31,019 nucleotides of DNA from RGIG1828 sp045536915 (GTDB lineage: Bacteria; Bacillota; Clostridia; UMGS1810). This document shows, piece by piece, positions 24,906-31,019 of the stretch. The translations under genes and the position numbers were made by a program. Numbering within the stretch: position 1 is the stretch's first letter; the number at the start of each line of letters is the position of its first letter. The notes under the pieces were generated by a model. That model was not told the DNA's origin. It saw only the letters and a list, made by a program, of their open reading frames with translations, and searched no databases. The DNA lies in NCBI GenBank assembly GCA_045536915.1, contig JAZSOL010000276.1, positions 1-31,019 of the forward strand. The letters run 5' to 3'.

Positions 24906-26984
24906 ATGAGAAAAAATTTAAAAATGAAAAAACTATTTTGCTTAGTGCTGAGTTGCTTGCTGATATGGTTGATTGTTCCCTTGAATGCTTTTGCCTCACA
25001 AAATGATTATGTATATGATGAAATTTTCAAATATGATGCTGAAAATGAAGCAATTATTTTTTCGGGTATTAGCGATGGAAAGATTTATAAAAAACTTATC
25101 GTGCCTGCCAGTATTGGTGACAACAAAATAAAAAAAGTAACATCTATGACTTTTAATAATGTAGCAGTAGAGGAAATTGATTTTGGGGATGGGATTGAAG
25201 AAATATCAGCTTATGCTATATCACATTGCTCTACACTTAAAAAAATTACGATTCCTGAATCGTGTAAAATAATTGGTGGAACATCTTATATGCCAGCGGT
25301 TGAATATTGTGGAAATTTAGAAACGATTGAAATATATGGTGAATACGAAAAACTGCCATTGATTGTAGCGGACTGTCCAAATCTTAAAAATGTCGTTTTT
25401 TACGGAGATGTAAAAAATATAACAAATGAGTTCAAATATAATTTTTATAATTGTGAACCAAGAGATAAAAGTGTGAATCCGAGAGTGTTTACCGAAAAAT
25501 TAAATGTAACATTACAGGGTAAAAGTGGGAGTAATATCGAAAAGTTTGCTGTCGAAAACGGATACAATTTTGTAGAAATTGATAAAGAACAAAATACATA
25601 CTTGGTTAACATATCAAAATACACGGAATCTAATACGCACAAGGTTTATAATGTATATGATACCGATTATGGTACAGTTTTGTATTTGCAAGTTATAGGT
25701 GCTCCACATGCTACAGGACCTTTCTTAAAACTTATTCGTAAAGACGGAGAAGAGATAAACCTCTCAATAGGGGTGTCAATGGAAACACCTTGGACATACC
25801 CTGAACATAATAACATAAAGATTTCCGAGAATGGTAAATATATTACCTTTAATGTTTCGTTTAATGAACGTTCTGCAGGAAATATGCAAAATGGTAATTA
25901 TGTTGTTTTGCACGAGGCGGGAACTTATTATTATAAAACAAATCTGGAAACAGGAGTAACGATTGAAACACATTATGAGCCACTTGATACAATGGGCAAA
26001 GATGTGATTTCTGCTTGGGCGAAACCTGAAATTGATGAAGCTATAAATATCGGTTTTGTACCTGTGGAACTTCAAAACAATTATACTCAAAACATTACAA
26101 GAGAAGAATTTGCATATTTAACAGTAAGTTTTGTAATGACAAATCTTTCCCTTTCCTTTGAACAGTTGGAGAGCCAATCTGAAAAGTATTCCGCACCGAG
26201 AAATAAATTTGATGATTCTGACAATGAATATGTAATGTTAGCTGCACGCATGGGGATTATAAATGGTATCGGAAATAATATGTTTGATCCTACTTCACGA
26301 ATTACGAGAGAACAGGCAGCTACAATGCTTCAGCGTACATATTGTTTATACAGTACCAATCAAAATTCGATGAAACAAGTTGTGTTTGATGACAGTGATA
26401 AAATATCGGAATGGGCATTAAGAGGAGTTGAATTTTGTGTTTCTTATGATGTAATGAAAGGAATATCAGATACGCAATTTGCTCCACAGGATTCTTATAC
26501 CAAAGAGCAGGCAATTGCAACATTTTTAAGACTTTATAAAATTCGTGAATGGGAAGAACAAAACCGCTCAGCACAATATAAGAAAATAGCCCAATCGAAA
26601 GAAGAATTAATTTCGAGTCTTATAAAAACCGGTACAGAACATATCGGTACGGTTGTTGATAATGAATATGGTATAGTTGTATATTTAAAGAACAAACTTA
26701 ATCCGGATGCTTTGAGAGCACGGCATTATCTTGTGCTTATTGCAAATGACGGAAGCATATATCCTCTTGGAGATGGTTCACCTGTTTTAGAAAAAATGAA
26801 TGGAAATAATCCGCCTATTGAAAATATAACGCTTTCTGATTGGGGCTCGGTTATAAACTATGAAAGAGTATATCGCTCTTCTGATTTTTCTCAGAGTAGT
26901 CCTGATAAGCCTTGTGATGGCATTCTAAACGTAAGTATTAATCTTATAACAAGAACATGCAAAAGCGAATTTAAGTCTAAATAA
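24906..26984 (+). CDS. Surface protein with leucine-rich repeats and three SLH domains
   Basis: A 692-aa exported protein. A signal peptide ends near residue 30 (LVLSCLLIWLIVPLNAFA). Residues about 60-180 resemble BspA-type LRR_5 repeats (VEEIDFGDGIEEISAYAISHC, LKKITIPESCKII). Three S-layer homology domains follow at about 365-545 (e.g. MGIINGIGNNMFDPTSRITREQ and YDVMKGISDTQFAPQDSYTKEQ), which anchor the protein to wall polymer. A ~100-residue domain before the SLH block (about 220-350) recurs after it (about 575-690): both have D-x-x-YG-x-V-x-YL, an L-x-LI-x-x-DG step and a similar ending. The ATG at 24906 is eight bases after AAAGGAG; the ATG at 24900 is too close. It is the first gene of the repeat-separated array. 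Confidence 0.85.
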   Translation: MRKNLKMKKLFCLVLSCLLIWLIVPLNAFASQNDYVYDEIFKYDAENEAIIFSGISDGKIYKKLIVPASIGDNKIKKVTSMTFNNVAVEEIDFGDGIEEISAYAISHCSTLKKITIPESCKIIGGTSYMPAVEYCGNLETIEIYGEYEKLPLIVADCPNLKNVVFYGDVKNITNEFKYNFYNCEPRDKSVNPRVFTEKLNVTLQGKSGSNIEKFAVENGYNFVEIDKEQNTYLVNISKYTESNTHKVYNVYDTDYGTVLYLQVIGAPHATGPFLKLIRKDGEEINLSIGVSMETPWTYPEHNNIKISENGKYITFNVSFNERSAGNMQNGNYVVLHEAGTYYYKTNLETGVTIETHYEPLDTMGKDVISAWAKPEIDEAINIGFVPVELQNNYTQNITREEFAYLTVSFVMTNLSLSFEQLESQSEKYSAPRNKFDDSDNEYVMLAARMGIINGIGNNMFDPTSRITREQAATMLQRTYCLYSTNQNSMKQVVFDDSDKISEWALRGVEFCVSYDVMKGISDTQFAPQDSYTKEQAIATFLRLYKIREWEEQNRSAQYKKIAQSKEELISSLIKTGTEHIGTVVDNEYGIVVYLKNKLNPDALRARHYLVLIANDGSIYPLGDGSPVLEKMNGNNPPIENITLSDWGSVINYERVYRSSDFSQSSPDKPCDGILNVSINLITRTCKSEFKSK

Positions 26985-26996
26985 ACATGAATAGGA

Positions 26997-27181
26997 TTGT
27001 GTCAAGTCCATACAATTTAAAATATTAGTTTGCCGATTTTGATATTTACATATACTGTCGGATGCGAGAAAATCAAGTATTCTCGCGGGTTCTAATGGGT
27101 TTTGTTCAAGAAAAAATCAGTGAAAAATTAAGGAAAAGTTAGTAGGTCCTATTATTCACTGTTCTCCTGACTTGACACGAA
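26997..27181 (+). repeat. Cassette repeat copy A
   Basis: 185 bp bounded by TTGTGTCAAGTC (26997-27008) and GACTTGACACGAA (27169-27181), which are inverted with 12 pairs. Inside are CCGA/TCGG (27033-27036, 27058-27061), GCGAGAA/TTCTCGC (27064-27070, 27080-27086) and CAGTGAA/TTCACTG (27118-27124, 27155-27161). The right third, AGTAGGTCCTATTATTCACT onward, is nearly identical in all copies. It begins 12 bp after the SLH gene stop and ends just before 0A-like boxes and the next ribosome site. Confidence 0.85.
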
Positions 27182-27213
27182 CTTTGTCGAATTTTGTGAA
27201 AGGAGTATTGACA

Positions 27214-27894
27214 ATGAAGAAAATATTTAAGATAGTTGCAATTGTTTTATCAATTCTGTTAATTTTGCAATTAGTGATTTTTTTGTCAGCAAGGCACGGT
27301 TGGAAACTTTTTGGATTTGATATGTGTGAAAGTCCAAAAGTACTATGCGTTGAAACAGTTTATGTTACTGATGAAACAGTGCATATAGCCGGCAATACAT
27401 CAAGCAGTGCAACATCATATATTGGATATACATACGAAATAAAAGACAATGTTCTTTATTTGGGAATAAAGCAAAATCTGCTATTTGGTTTTGATAATAG
27501 GAATGGCGGTTATTCTTTTGTAATTGAAGATGATTTTAAAAACATAGAGTCAATACAACTTATAAATAAAAAAGAAGAAAAGTGTATCTGGTCTGCCGTA
27601 AATGACAAAAAGTATATGGAGAAAATCAACAAAGTCAGATTATATGAAACTGTTTCTGTTTCCAATGAAATTGATTATAAAGAACAAATGAAAAATGCAG
27701 AGTTTGTATATGCGGATGCGGAGTTGTTGAACAGAATACAACACCCAACATTTTCGGATGAGTTATACTTTACCAAAGGTAATGGATATTTAGGTGTTGC
27801 AGAGTTGGAAAATGGAGAGGAACTGTATTTAGACTTTGCTCGTCATTTCGAGTTCTACGATATAATAGGTGAGTTTGGACATTATGATTATTAA
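27214..27894 (+). CDS. Membrane-anchored exported protein, unknown function
   Basis: A 226-aa product with an N-terminal membrane helix (about 4-24, KIVAIVLSILLILQLVIFLSA) and no lipobox, so probably a signal anchor with the rest outside the cell. The outer part has a beta-rich segment (SYIGYTYEIKDNVLYLGIKQ) similar in style to small exported proteins of Clostridia, then a charged helical region and an acidic, aromatic C-terminus. I recognise no catalytic motif. AAAGGAG lies ten bases before the ATG, immediately after two 0A-like boxes. It is the only gene between repeat copies A and B. Confidence 0.75.
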   Translation: MKKIFKIVAIVLSILLILQLVIFLSARHGWKLFGFDMCESPKVLCVETVYVTDETVHIAGNTSSSATSYIGYTYEIKDNVLYLGIKQNLLFGFDNRNGGYSFVIEDDFKNIESIQLINKKEEKCIWSAVNDKKYMEKINKVRLYETVSVSNEIDYKEQMKNAEFVYADAELLNRIQHPTFSDELYFTKGNGYLGVAELENGEELYLDFARHFEFYDIIGEFGHYDY

Positions 27895-27902
27895 ATTCAA
27901 CA

Positions 27903-28073
27903 CATTTCACAATTTAATAAAATAGTTTGCCGATAATAAATATTTACATATCGGGCAGGAAAATCCAGTATTCCTGCGGGTTCTAAAGGAAAGTGTTTGA
28001 GGAAAAATTAGTTGAAAAATAGGGTTGAAAATAGTAGGTCCTATTATTCACTGTTCTCCAGTCTTGACACGAA
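27903..28073 (+). repeat. Cassette repeat copy B (diverged left end)
   Basis: About 171 bp. The left inverted-repeat arm is degraded, but the rest aligns: TTGCCGAT start, CCGATA/TATCGG (27930-27935, 27949-27954), GCAGGAA/TTCCTGC (27955-27961, 27971-27977), AGTAGGTCCTATTATTCACT and the CTTGACACGAA end. Compared with copies A, C and D, the central stem differs at two base pairs, both with compensating changes on the other arm, while its loop stays nearly constant. Confidence 0.82.
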
Positions 28074-28107
28074 CTTTGTCGAATTTTGTGAAAGGAGTAA
28101 TTGCATA

Positions 28108-28752
28108 GTGTTTTGTGATGAAATAATTCAAGAGGTATATGAATGTATGCCGGAATATGAAAATGATAACGTAAATTGGTTTTTTGATTGTTATCACGAT
28201 ATGTCTTTGCACCTGACAAAAGGATATAGAATTATACTGAAAACAAAAACATATTTCATTTGTATCGGATATGATGGAGTAAAAGTTGTGCCTAACATAG
28301 AGAATATTGTTCTTAATGGGGAGTATATAGAACCGTGTATACATATAATCGATGAGGAAAGCGAAGATAAAGAAGTTTGGATTGATTATGAAAGCACATT
28401 GTTTGTTGGTGAACAACTTGTTGATGTAAAAGAAGAAAATGGGTGTTATATATTAACATTTAGTGATTTTGAATTAAAAATAATCCCACACGATAGTCCA
28501 GATGAAATAGGAGGGCTTTCTCGAGAAAACCATTGGTCATATAATTATGTTTATGGATTAGATAGATTGTTAACAAGAAAATGTAGTTGTGGAGGAACTG
28601 GTGAAGTTCTATTGGATTTTGTTTCTGATTATGTTGTTAGATGCAATAAGTGCAAAAAGTCAACATGGGCAGAAATGATGGTTATAAATGCTATAGATAA
28701 TTGGAATAAAGGCGAAACTCCTTGTGATTTGCCAGATGTTAAAATAGAATGA
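28108..28752 (+). CDS. Unknown protein with a C-terminal zinc-ribbon (Lar-like) domain
   Basis: A 214-aa cytoplasmic protein; no signal peptide or membrane helix. The first 150 residues are acidic with alternating strands and match nothing I recognise. The last 55 hold CSCGGTGEV, then YVVRCNKCKKSTWA and AIDNWNKGE, the pattern of the small zinc ribbons in Lar-type restriction-alleviation and phage proteins (C-G-G, R-C-x-x-C, A-x-x-x-W-N). I chose the GTG at 28108, ten bases after AAAGGAG; upstream codons lie inside the repeat and the 0A-like boxes. It sits alone between copies B and C. Confidence 0.72.
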   Translation: MFCDEIIQEVYECMPEYENDNVNWFFDCYHDMSLHLTKGYRIILKTKTYFICIGYDGVKVVPNIENIVLNGEYIEPCIHIIDEESEDKEVWIDYESTLFVGEQLVDVKEENGCYILTFSDFELKIIPHDSPDEIGGLSRENHWSYNYVYGLDRLLTRKCSCGGTGEVLLDFVSDYVVRCNKCKKSTWAEMMVINAIDNWNKGETPCDLPDVKIE

Positions 28753-28779
28753 ATACACACTTGATTCAGTTACATTTAC

Positions 28780-28962
28780 TTGTGTCAAGTTATACAATTT
28801 AAAAGATTAGTTTGCCGATTTATAATATTTACATATACTATCGGGAGCGAGAAAATCCAGTATTCTCGCGGGTTCTAAAGAATTTTGTTCAAAAAATGCA
28901 GTGAAAAATTAAGGAAAAAATAGTAGGTCCTATTATTCACTGTTCTCCTGACTTGACACGAA
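28780..28962 (+). repeat. Cassette repeat copy C
   Basis: 183 bp bounded by TTGTGTCAAGT (28780-28790) and GACTTGACACGAA (28950-28962). It keeps the CCGAT/ATCGG arms, the GCGAGAA/TTCTCGC hairpin, the CAGTGAA/TTCACTG arms and the invariant AGTAGGTCCTATTATTCACT block. It begins 27 bp after the stop of the zinc-ribbon gene and leads into the first of three small membrane-protein genes. Confidence 0.85.
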
Positions 28963-29003
28963 CTTTGTCGAAAAATGTGGAAAAAGGAAGAGAGGTTGTA
29001 CAT

Positions 29004-29330
29004 ATGAAAGTTCAAAAAACATATATATGGTATACTTCTATAATGTGGATTCTTTGGAGCTCAATTATGCTTCTTCTTAGAATCTCAGGAAATGCTTTTG
29101 ATGTGCAAAACGAACAACTCTTTTTTATTATAAGAGATGTTTCTAAGGTTATTAACTGTATTTCGTTGATTCCTGTTATTCCTGGGTTGTGGGTGTTTGC
29201 GTTTATATATTCCATTAAGCATAAAAGTCGTAAATACATTGTATTTAATTTTGTAAGTATATTGTTTAGTGTTTGTCTTTGGTTACAGTATTTTGCTACA
29301 CATATTGTTGGAATATTAGGTGGGGTATAA
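29004..29330 (+). CDS. Small membrane protein 1, unknown function
   Basis: A 108-aa hydrophobic protein with three likely membrane helices (about 8-27, 47-70, 78-100) and a short basic loop (KHKSRK). The ATG follows a GGAAGAGAGG ribosome site; the upstream in-frame codons belong to repeat C. Its TAA overlaps the ATG of the next gene by one base, so the two are translationally coupled. No family recognised. Confidence 0.68.
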   Translation: MKVQKTYIWYTSIMWILWSSIMLLLRISGNAFDVQNEQLFFIIRDVSKVINCISLIPVIPGLWVFAFIYSIKHKSRKYIVFNFVSILFSVCLWLQYFATHIVGILGGV

Positions 29331-29608
29331 TGAAAAAGAAAATCTTAATTGTAGCGCCATATATTGTAGGATTACTATATTTGATTTATTGTTTAGCTAA
29401 TATAAATTATTGGGTTAAAAGTCATTTGGGATTTGGATTTTATGTTTTAATTCCGATACTCATCGCTGTTGTTCTTTCTATTTCATTTATAGTAGCAAGA
29501 ATTTTTGCTAAAAAGAAATTGAATTTTTATTTACCACTTTTCTTTCTGATTGTTGGTTTGGTAATTAATATAGTTGGCTCAAACATTCTTTGTTGTGTTG
29601 GTGGTTGA
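29330..29608 (+). CDS. Small membrane protein 2, unknown function
   Basis: A 92-aa protein with about three membrane helices (5-24, 36-58, 66-88), a basic cytoplasmic segment (FAKKKL) and a C-terminus ending CCVGG. It starts in the TAATG overlap with the gene before it, so it needs no ribosome site of its own. The fold pattern resembles small permease-like or immunity-type proteins, but nothing specific is recognised. Confidence 0.68.
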   Translation: MKKKILIVAPYIVGLLYLIYCLANINYWVKSHLGFGFYVLIPILIAVVLSISFIVARIFAKKKLNFYLPLFFLIVGLVINIVGSNILCCVGG

Positions 29609-29664
29609 TGCTTTGGATATCCACACCTATAAAGGATGTTGAAATAACAAAAGGGGAAATGTGT

Positions 29665-30045
29665 ATGTTTAAAAATTATAGAAATTATATTCCTGTGTTA
29701 TCAATGACAATCACTATATTTTTTTTGAATTTATATTTAGGGACGTATATGTATGATTGGCCTGATTGGACAGAAATACTTGTGATAGTTTTACCGTTTG
29801 TAATAATTCCTATTATCAATGTTATTTCGATGGTGTTGAATACACATAGATTGAAAAAAGGAAAGTTATTATACATATCTATTTTATTTTCATATTTGTT
29901 GCAGGTTTTGCCAGTACTTACGTTGATGATTGGTAATGATGATAAAGGTATGGGAATTATACAAGGATATTTTGGATTTCTTATTGTGATTGATGCTATA
30001 ACCTTTGTTTATCCATGGATGATTTATCCAAATAGAAAACAGTGA
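29665..30045 (+). CDS. Small membrane protein 3, unknown function
   Basis: A 126-aa protein with four likely membrane helices (about 9-28, 37-58, 68-89, 99-119) and a basic loop (THRLKKGK). The ATG at 29665 lies eight bases after AAGGGG; an ATG two codons earlier is closer than usual. It forms one unit with the two preceding genes and ends 29 bp before repeat D. No family recognised. Confidence 0.68.
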   Translation: MFKNYRNYIPVLSMTITIFFLNLYLGTYMYDWPDWTEILVIVLPFVIIPIINVISMVLNTHRLKKGKLLYISILFSYLLQVLPVLTLMIGNDDKGMGIIQGYFGFLIVIDAITFVYPWMIYPNRKQ

Positions 30046-30074
30046 ACATAATACACATATCGAGTACATTTTAC

Positions 30075-30258
30075 TTTTGTCAAGTCTATAAAATTTAAAA
30101 CATTAGTTTGCCGATTTTGATATTTACATATACTATCGGATGCGAGAAAATCCAGTATTCTCGCGGGTTCTAAGGAAAAGCGTTTAAGGAAAATCAGTGA
30201 AAAAATCAGGAAAAAGTAGTAGGTCCTATTATTCACTGTTCGCCTGACTTGACACGAG
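30075..30258 (+). repeat. Cassette repeat copy D, last in the array
   Basis: 184 bp from TTTTGTCAAGTC (30075-30086) to GACTTGACACGAG (30246-30258), with all internal arms conserved. After the right end the sequence changes to a CTATTACT stretch, and no TGTCGAA pair follows, unlike copies A-C. It marks the right boundary before the sugar-epimerase gene. Confidence 0.84.
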
Positions 30259-30273
30259 CTATTACTAAAAAGA

Positions 30274-30303
30274 TTGGCATCTAAACCGTACGGTCTTTAT
30301 AAG
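30274..30303 (+). promoter_or_regulatory. Candidate promoter of the epimerase gene with GCATCTAAACCGT block
   Basis: TTGGCA (30274-30279), 18-bp spacer and TATAAG (30298-30303). The spacer holds CTAAACCGTACGGT, including the palindrome ACCGTACGGT. The same GCATCTAAACCGT block with a similar spaced pair precedes the DUF559 unit at 23340. Promoter quality is moderate. Confidence 0.45.
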
Positions 30304-30350
30304 GAATATATAAAATACAACTTTTTTAATATAAAACAAGGAGAGGAAAT

Positions 30351-31019
30351 ATGAAATTAGATAATAGTGTAATATCAATTGAGATTGCGAATCACGGTGC
30401 GGAATTAAAATCAGCAGTTAAAGACGGTTTTGAGTATATGTGGTGCGCAGACGAAAAATACTGGGCAAGAACTTCGCCGGTTCTCTTTCCGATTGTAGGT
30501 TCCCTTAAGGATAAATCATATAAACTTGACGGCAAAGTTTATCAGATGAATCAGCATGGATTTGCCAGAGATTATGAATTTGAACTTATTGATTATGATA
30601 ACACTTCTGCCACTTATATTTTAGAAGATAATGAAGAAACATTAAAAAAATATCCTTTTATGTTTAATCTTACAATCAAATACACTTTAATAAACAATAA
30701 AATTAAAATTGACTGGACAGTGAAAAATAATAACGATAGAATCATGAGTTTTTCAATAGGTGCACATCCTGCTTTTAATTTAAAAGAAGGGGACAACTAT
30801 TTTAAATTTGATACCGATAACGATATTGTGTATAATCTTATTGACGAAAAAGGTCTTTACCACATAAACAGCGTGCATACCTTAAAGAATGACAAATATA
30901 TCAAAATAACAGATGATATGTTTGATAATGATGCTCTGATAATTGAAAACAGTCAGGCAAAAGAAGTAACTATTTGTGATAAAAGCAAATCAGCTTATCT
31001 TAAAGTTAAATTCGATACA
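30351..31019 (+). CDS. Aldose 1-epimerase-like protein, 3'-truncated by the window edge
   Basis: The 223 codons present belong to the galactose mutarotase-like (LacX-type) fold, which interconverts anomers of free sugars or hexose-6-phosphates. Signs: the N-terminal NHGAELKSAVKDGFEYMW, the PVLFPIVGSLKD stretch, NQHGFARDYEFE with a conserved His, and GAHPAFNL near residue 137-143 with the catalytic-type His. The reading frame is open to the last base of the window. AAGGAGAGG lies about five bases before the ATG. With rhaB, the rhamnosidase and rbsK it adds to the sugar-handling content of the region. Confidence 0.88.
   Translation, partial: MKLDNSVISIEIANHGAELKSAVKDGFEYMWCADEKYWARTSPVLFPIVGSLKDKSYKLDGKVYQMNQHGFARDYEFELIDYDNTSATYILEDNEETLKKYPFMFNLTIKYTLINNKIKIDWTVKNNNDRIMSFSIGAHPAFNLKEGDNYFKFDTDNDIVYNLIDEKGLYHINSVHTLKNDKYIKITDDMFDNDALIIENSQAKEVTICDKSKSAYLKVKFDT

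Noticed and set aside
27171..27200. Promoter made of the TTGACA in the repeat right end
   Set aside because: At the correct 16-18 bp spacing there is no -10 resembling TATAAT in copies A-C, so the TTGACA is treated as part of the inverted repeat.
27172..27213. N-terminal extension MTRTLS... shared by two array proteins (also at 28953)
   Set aside because: The shared residues are just translation of the right end of the repeat, upstream of the ribosome sites, so they are not part of the proteins.
26997..30258. Classical integron with attC sites
   Set aside because: The repeats do not carry a convincing RYYYAAC/GTTRRRY core pair and no integrase gene is present; I report the array as cassette-like only.
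26997..30258. CRISPR array
   Set aside because: Repeats are ~180 bp and the intervals of 0.7-1.1 kb encode proteins; no short regular repeat-spacer pattern or cas genes.
30274..30303. Group II intron domain V-like GTACGG sequence
   Set aside because: ACCGTACGGT resembles part of domain V, but no bulged 34-nt hairpin, domain VI or reverse transcriptase is present.

Overview
The window looks like part of a chromosome of an anaerobic low-GC Gram-positive bacterium of the class Clostridia (gut Ruminococcaceae/Oscillospirales-like). This is inferred from a WalRK-YycH-YycI operon, HydG (maturation of [FeFe]-hydrogenase), a DUF512 radical SAM protein, the DUF177-rpmF pair, ATP-type PckA, AGGAGG-type ribosome sites and near-consensus TTGACA-N17-TATAAT promoters. 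No rRNA, tRNA or CRISPR array was seen.

Layout. 1-1.2 kb: the 3' part of rhamnulokinase, converging on hydG; the terminator between them has a palindromic repeat in its loop. 1.2-8.4 kb, minus strand: hydG, and an essential-type cell-wall stress operon walR-walK-(secreted protein)-yycH-yycI-ybaB. The secreted-protein gene has its own promoter with a WalR box. 8.5-11.2 kb, plus strand: DtxR-type regulator, family 2 glycosyltransferase, PgeF-like protein. 11.2-17.1 kb: a housekeeping run of DUF177, rpmF, HAD phosphatase, DUF512, der, plsY and gpsA. 17.3-20.5 kb: pgi and pckA as single-gene units, each with a clear promoter and terminator.

20.6-31 kb is accessory and appears richer in A+T. A strong promoter and a folded leader precede only the C-terminal stub of an FAD-dependent oxidoreductase. 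A GH78-type rhamnosidase, a DUF559 gene carried in a hairpin-ended mobile unit, and a ribokinase follow. Next come an SLH/leucine-rich-repeat surface protein and five unrecognised small genes, most of them for membrane proteins, and finally an aldose-1-epimerase-like gene cut by the window end.

The most notable structure is at 24.8-30.3 kb. Unrelated genes are separated by four copies, all in one orientation, of a ~180-bp element with terminal inverted repeats and internal hairpins, one of which shows compensatory base changes. A shortened copy of its right end precedes the first gene. Most leaders carry two TGTCGAA-like (0A-box-like) sites exactly 10 bp apart just before the ribosome site. 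The whole looks like a gene-cassette array, or a set of genes sharing a structured control element. No recombinase is visible in the window, so the mechanism is open.
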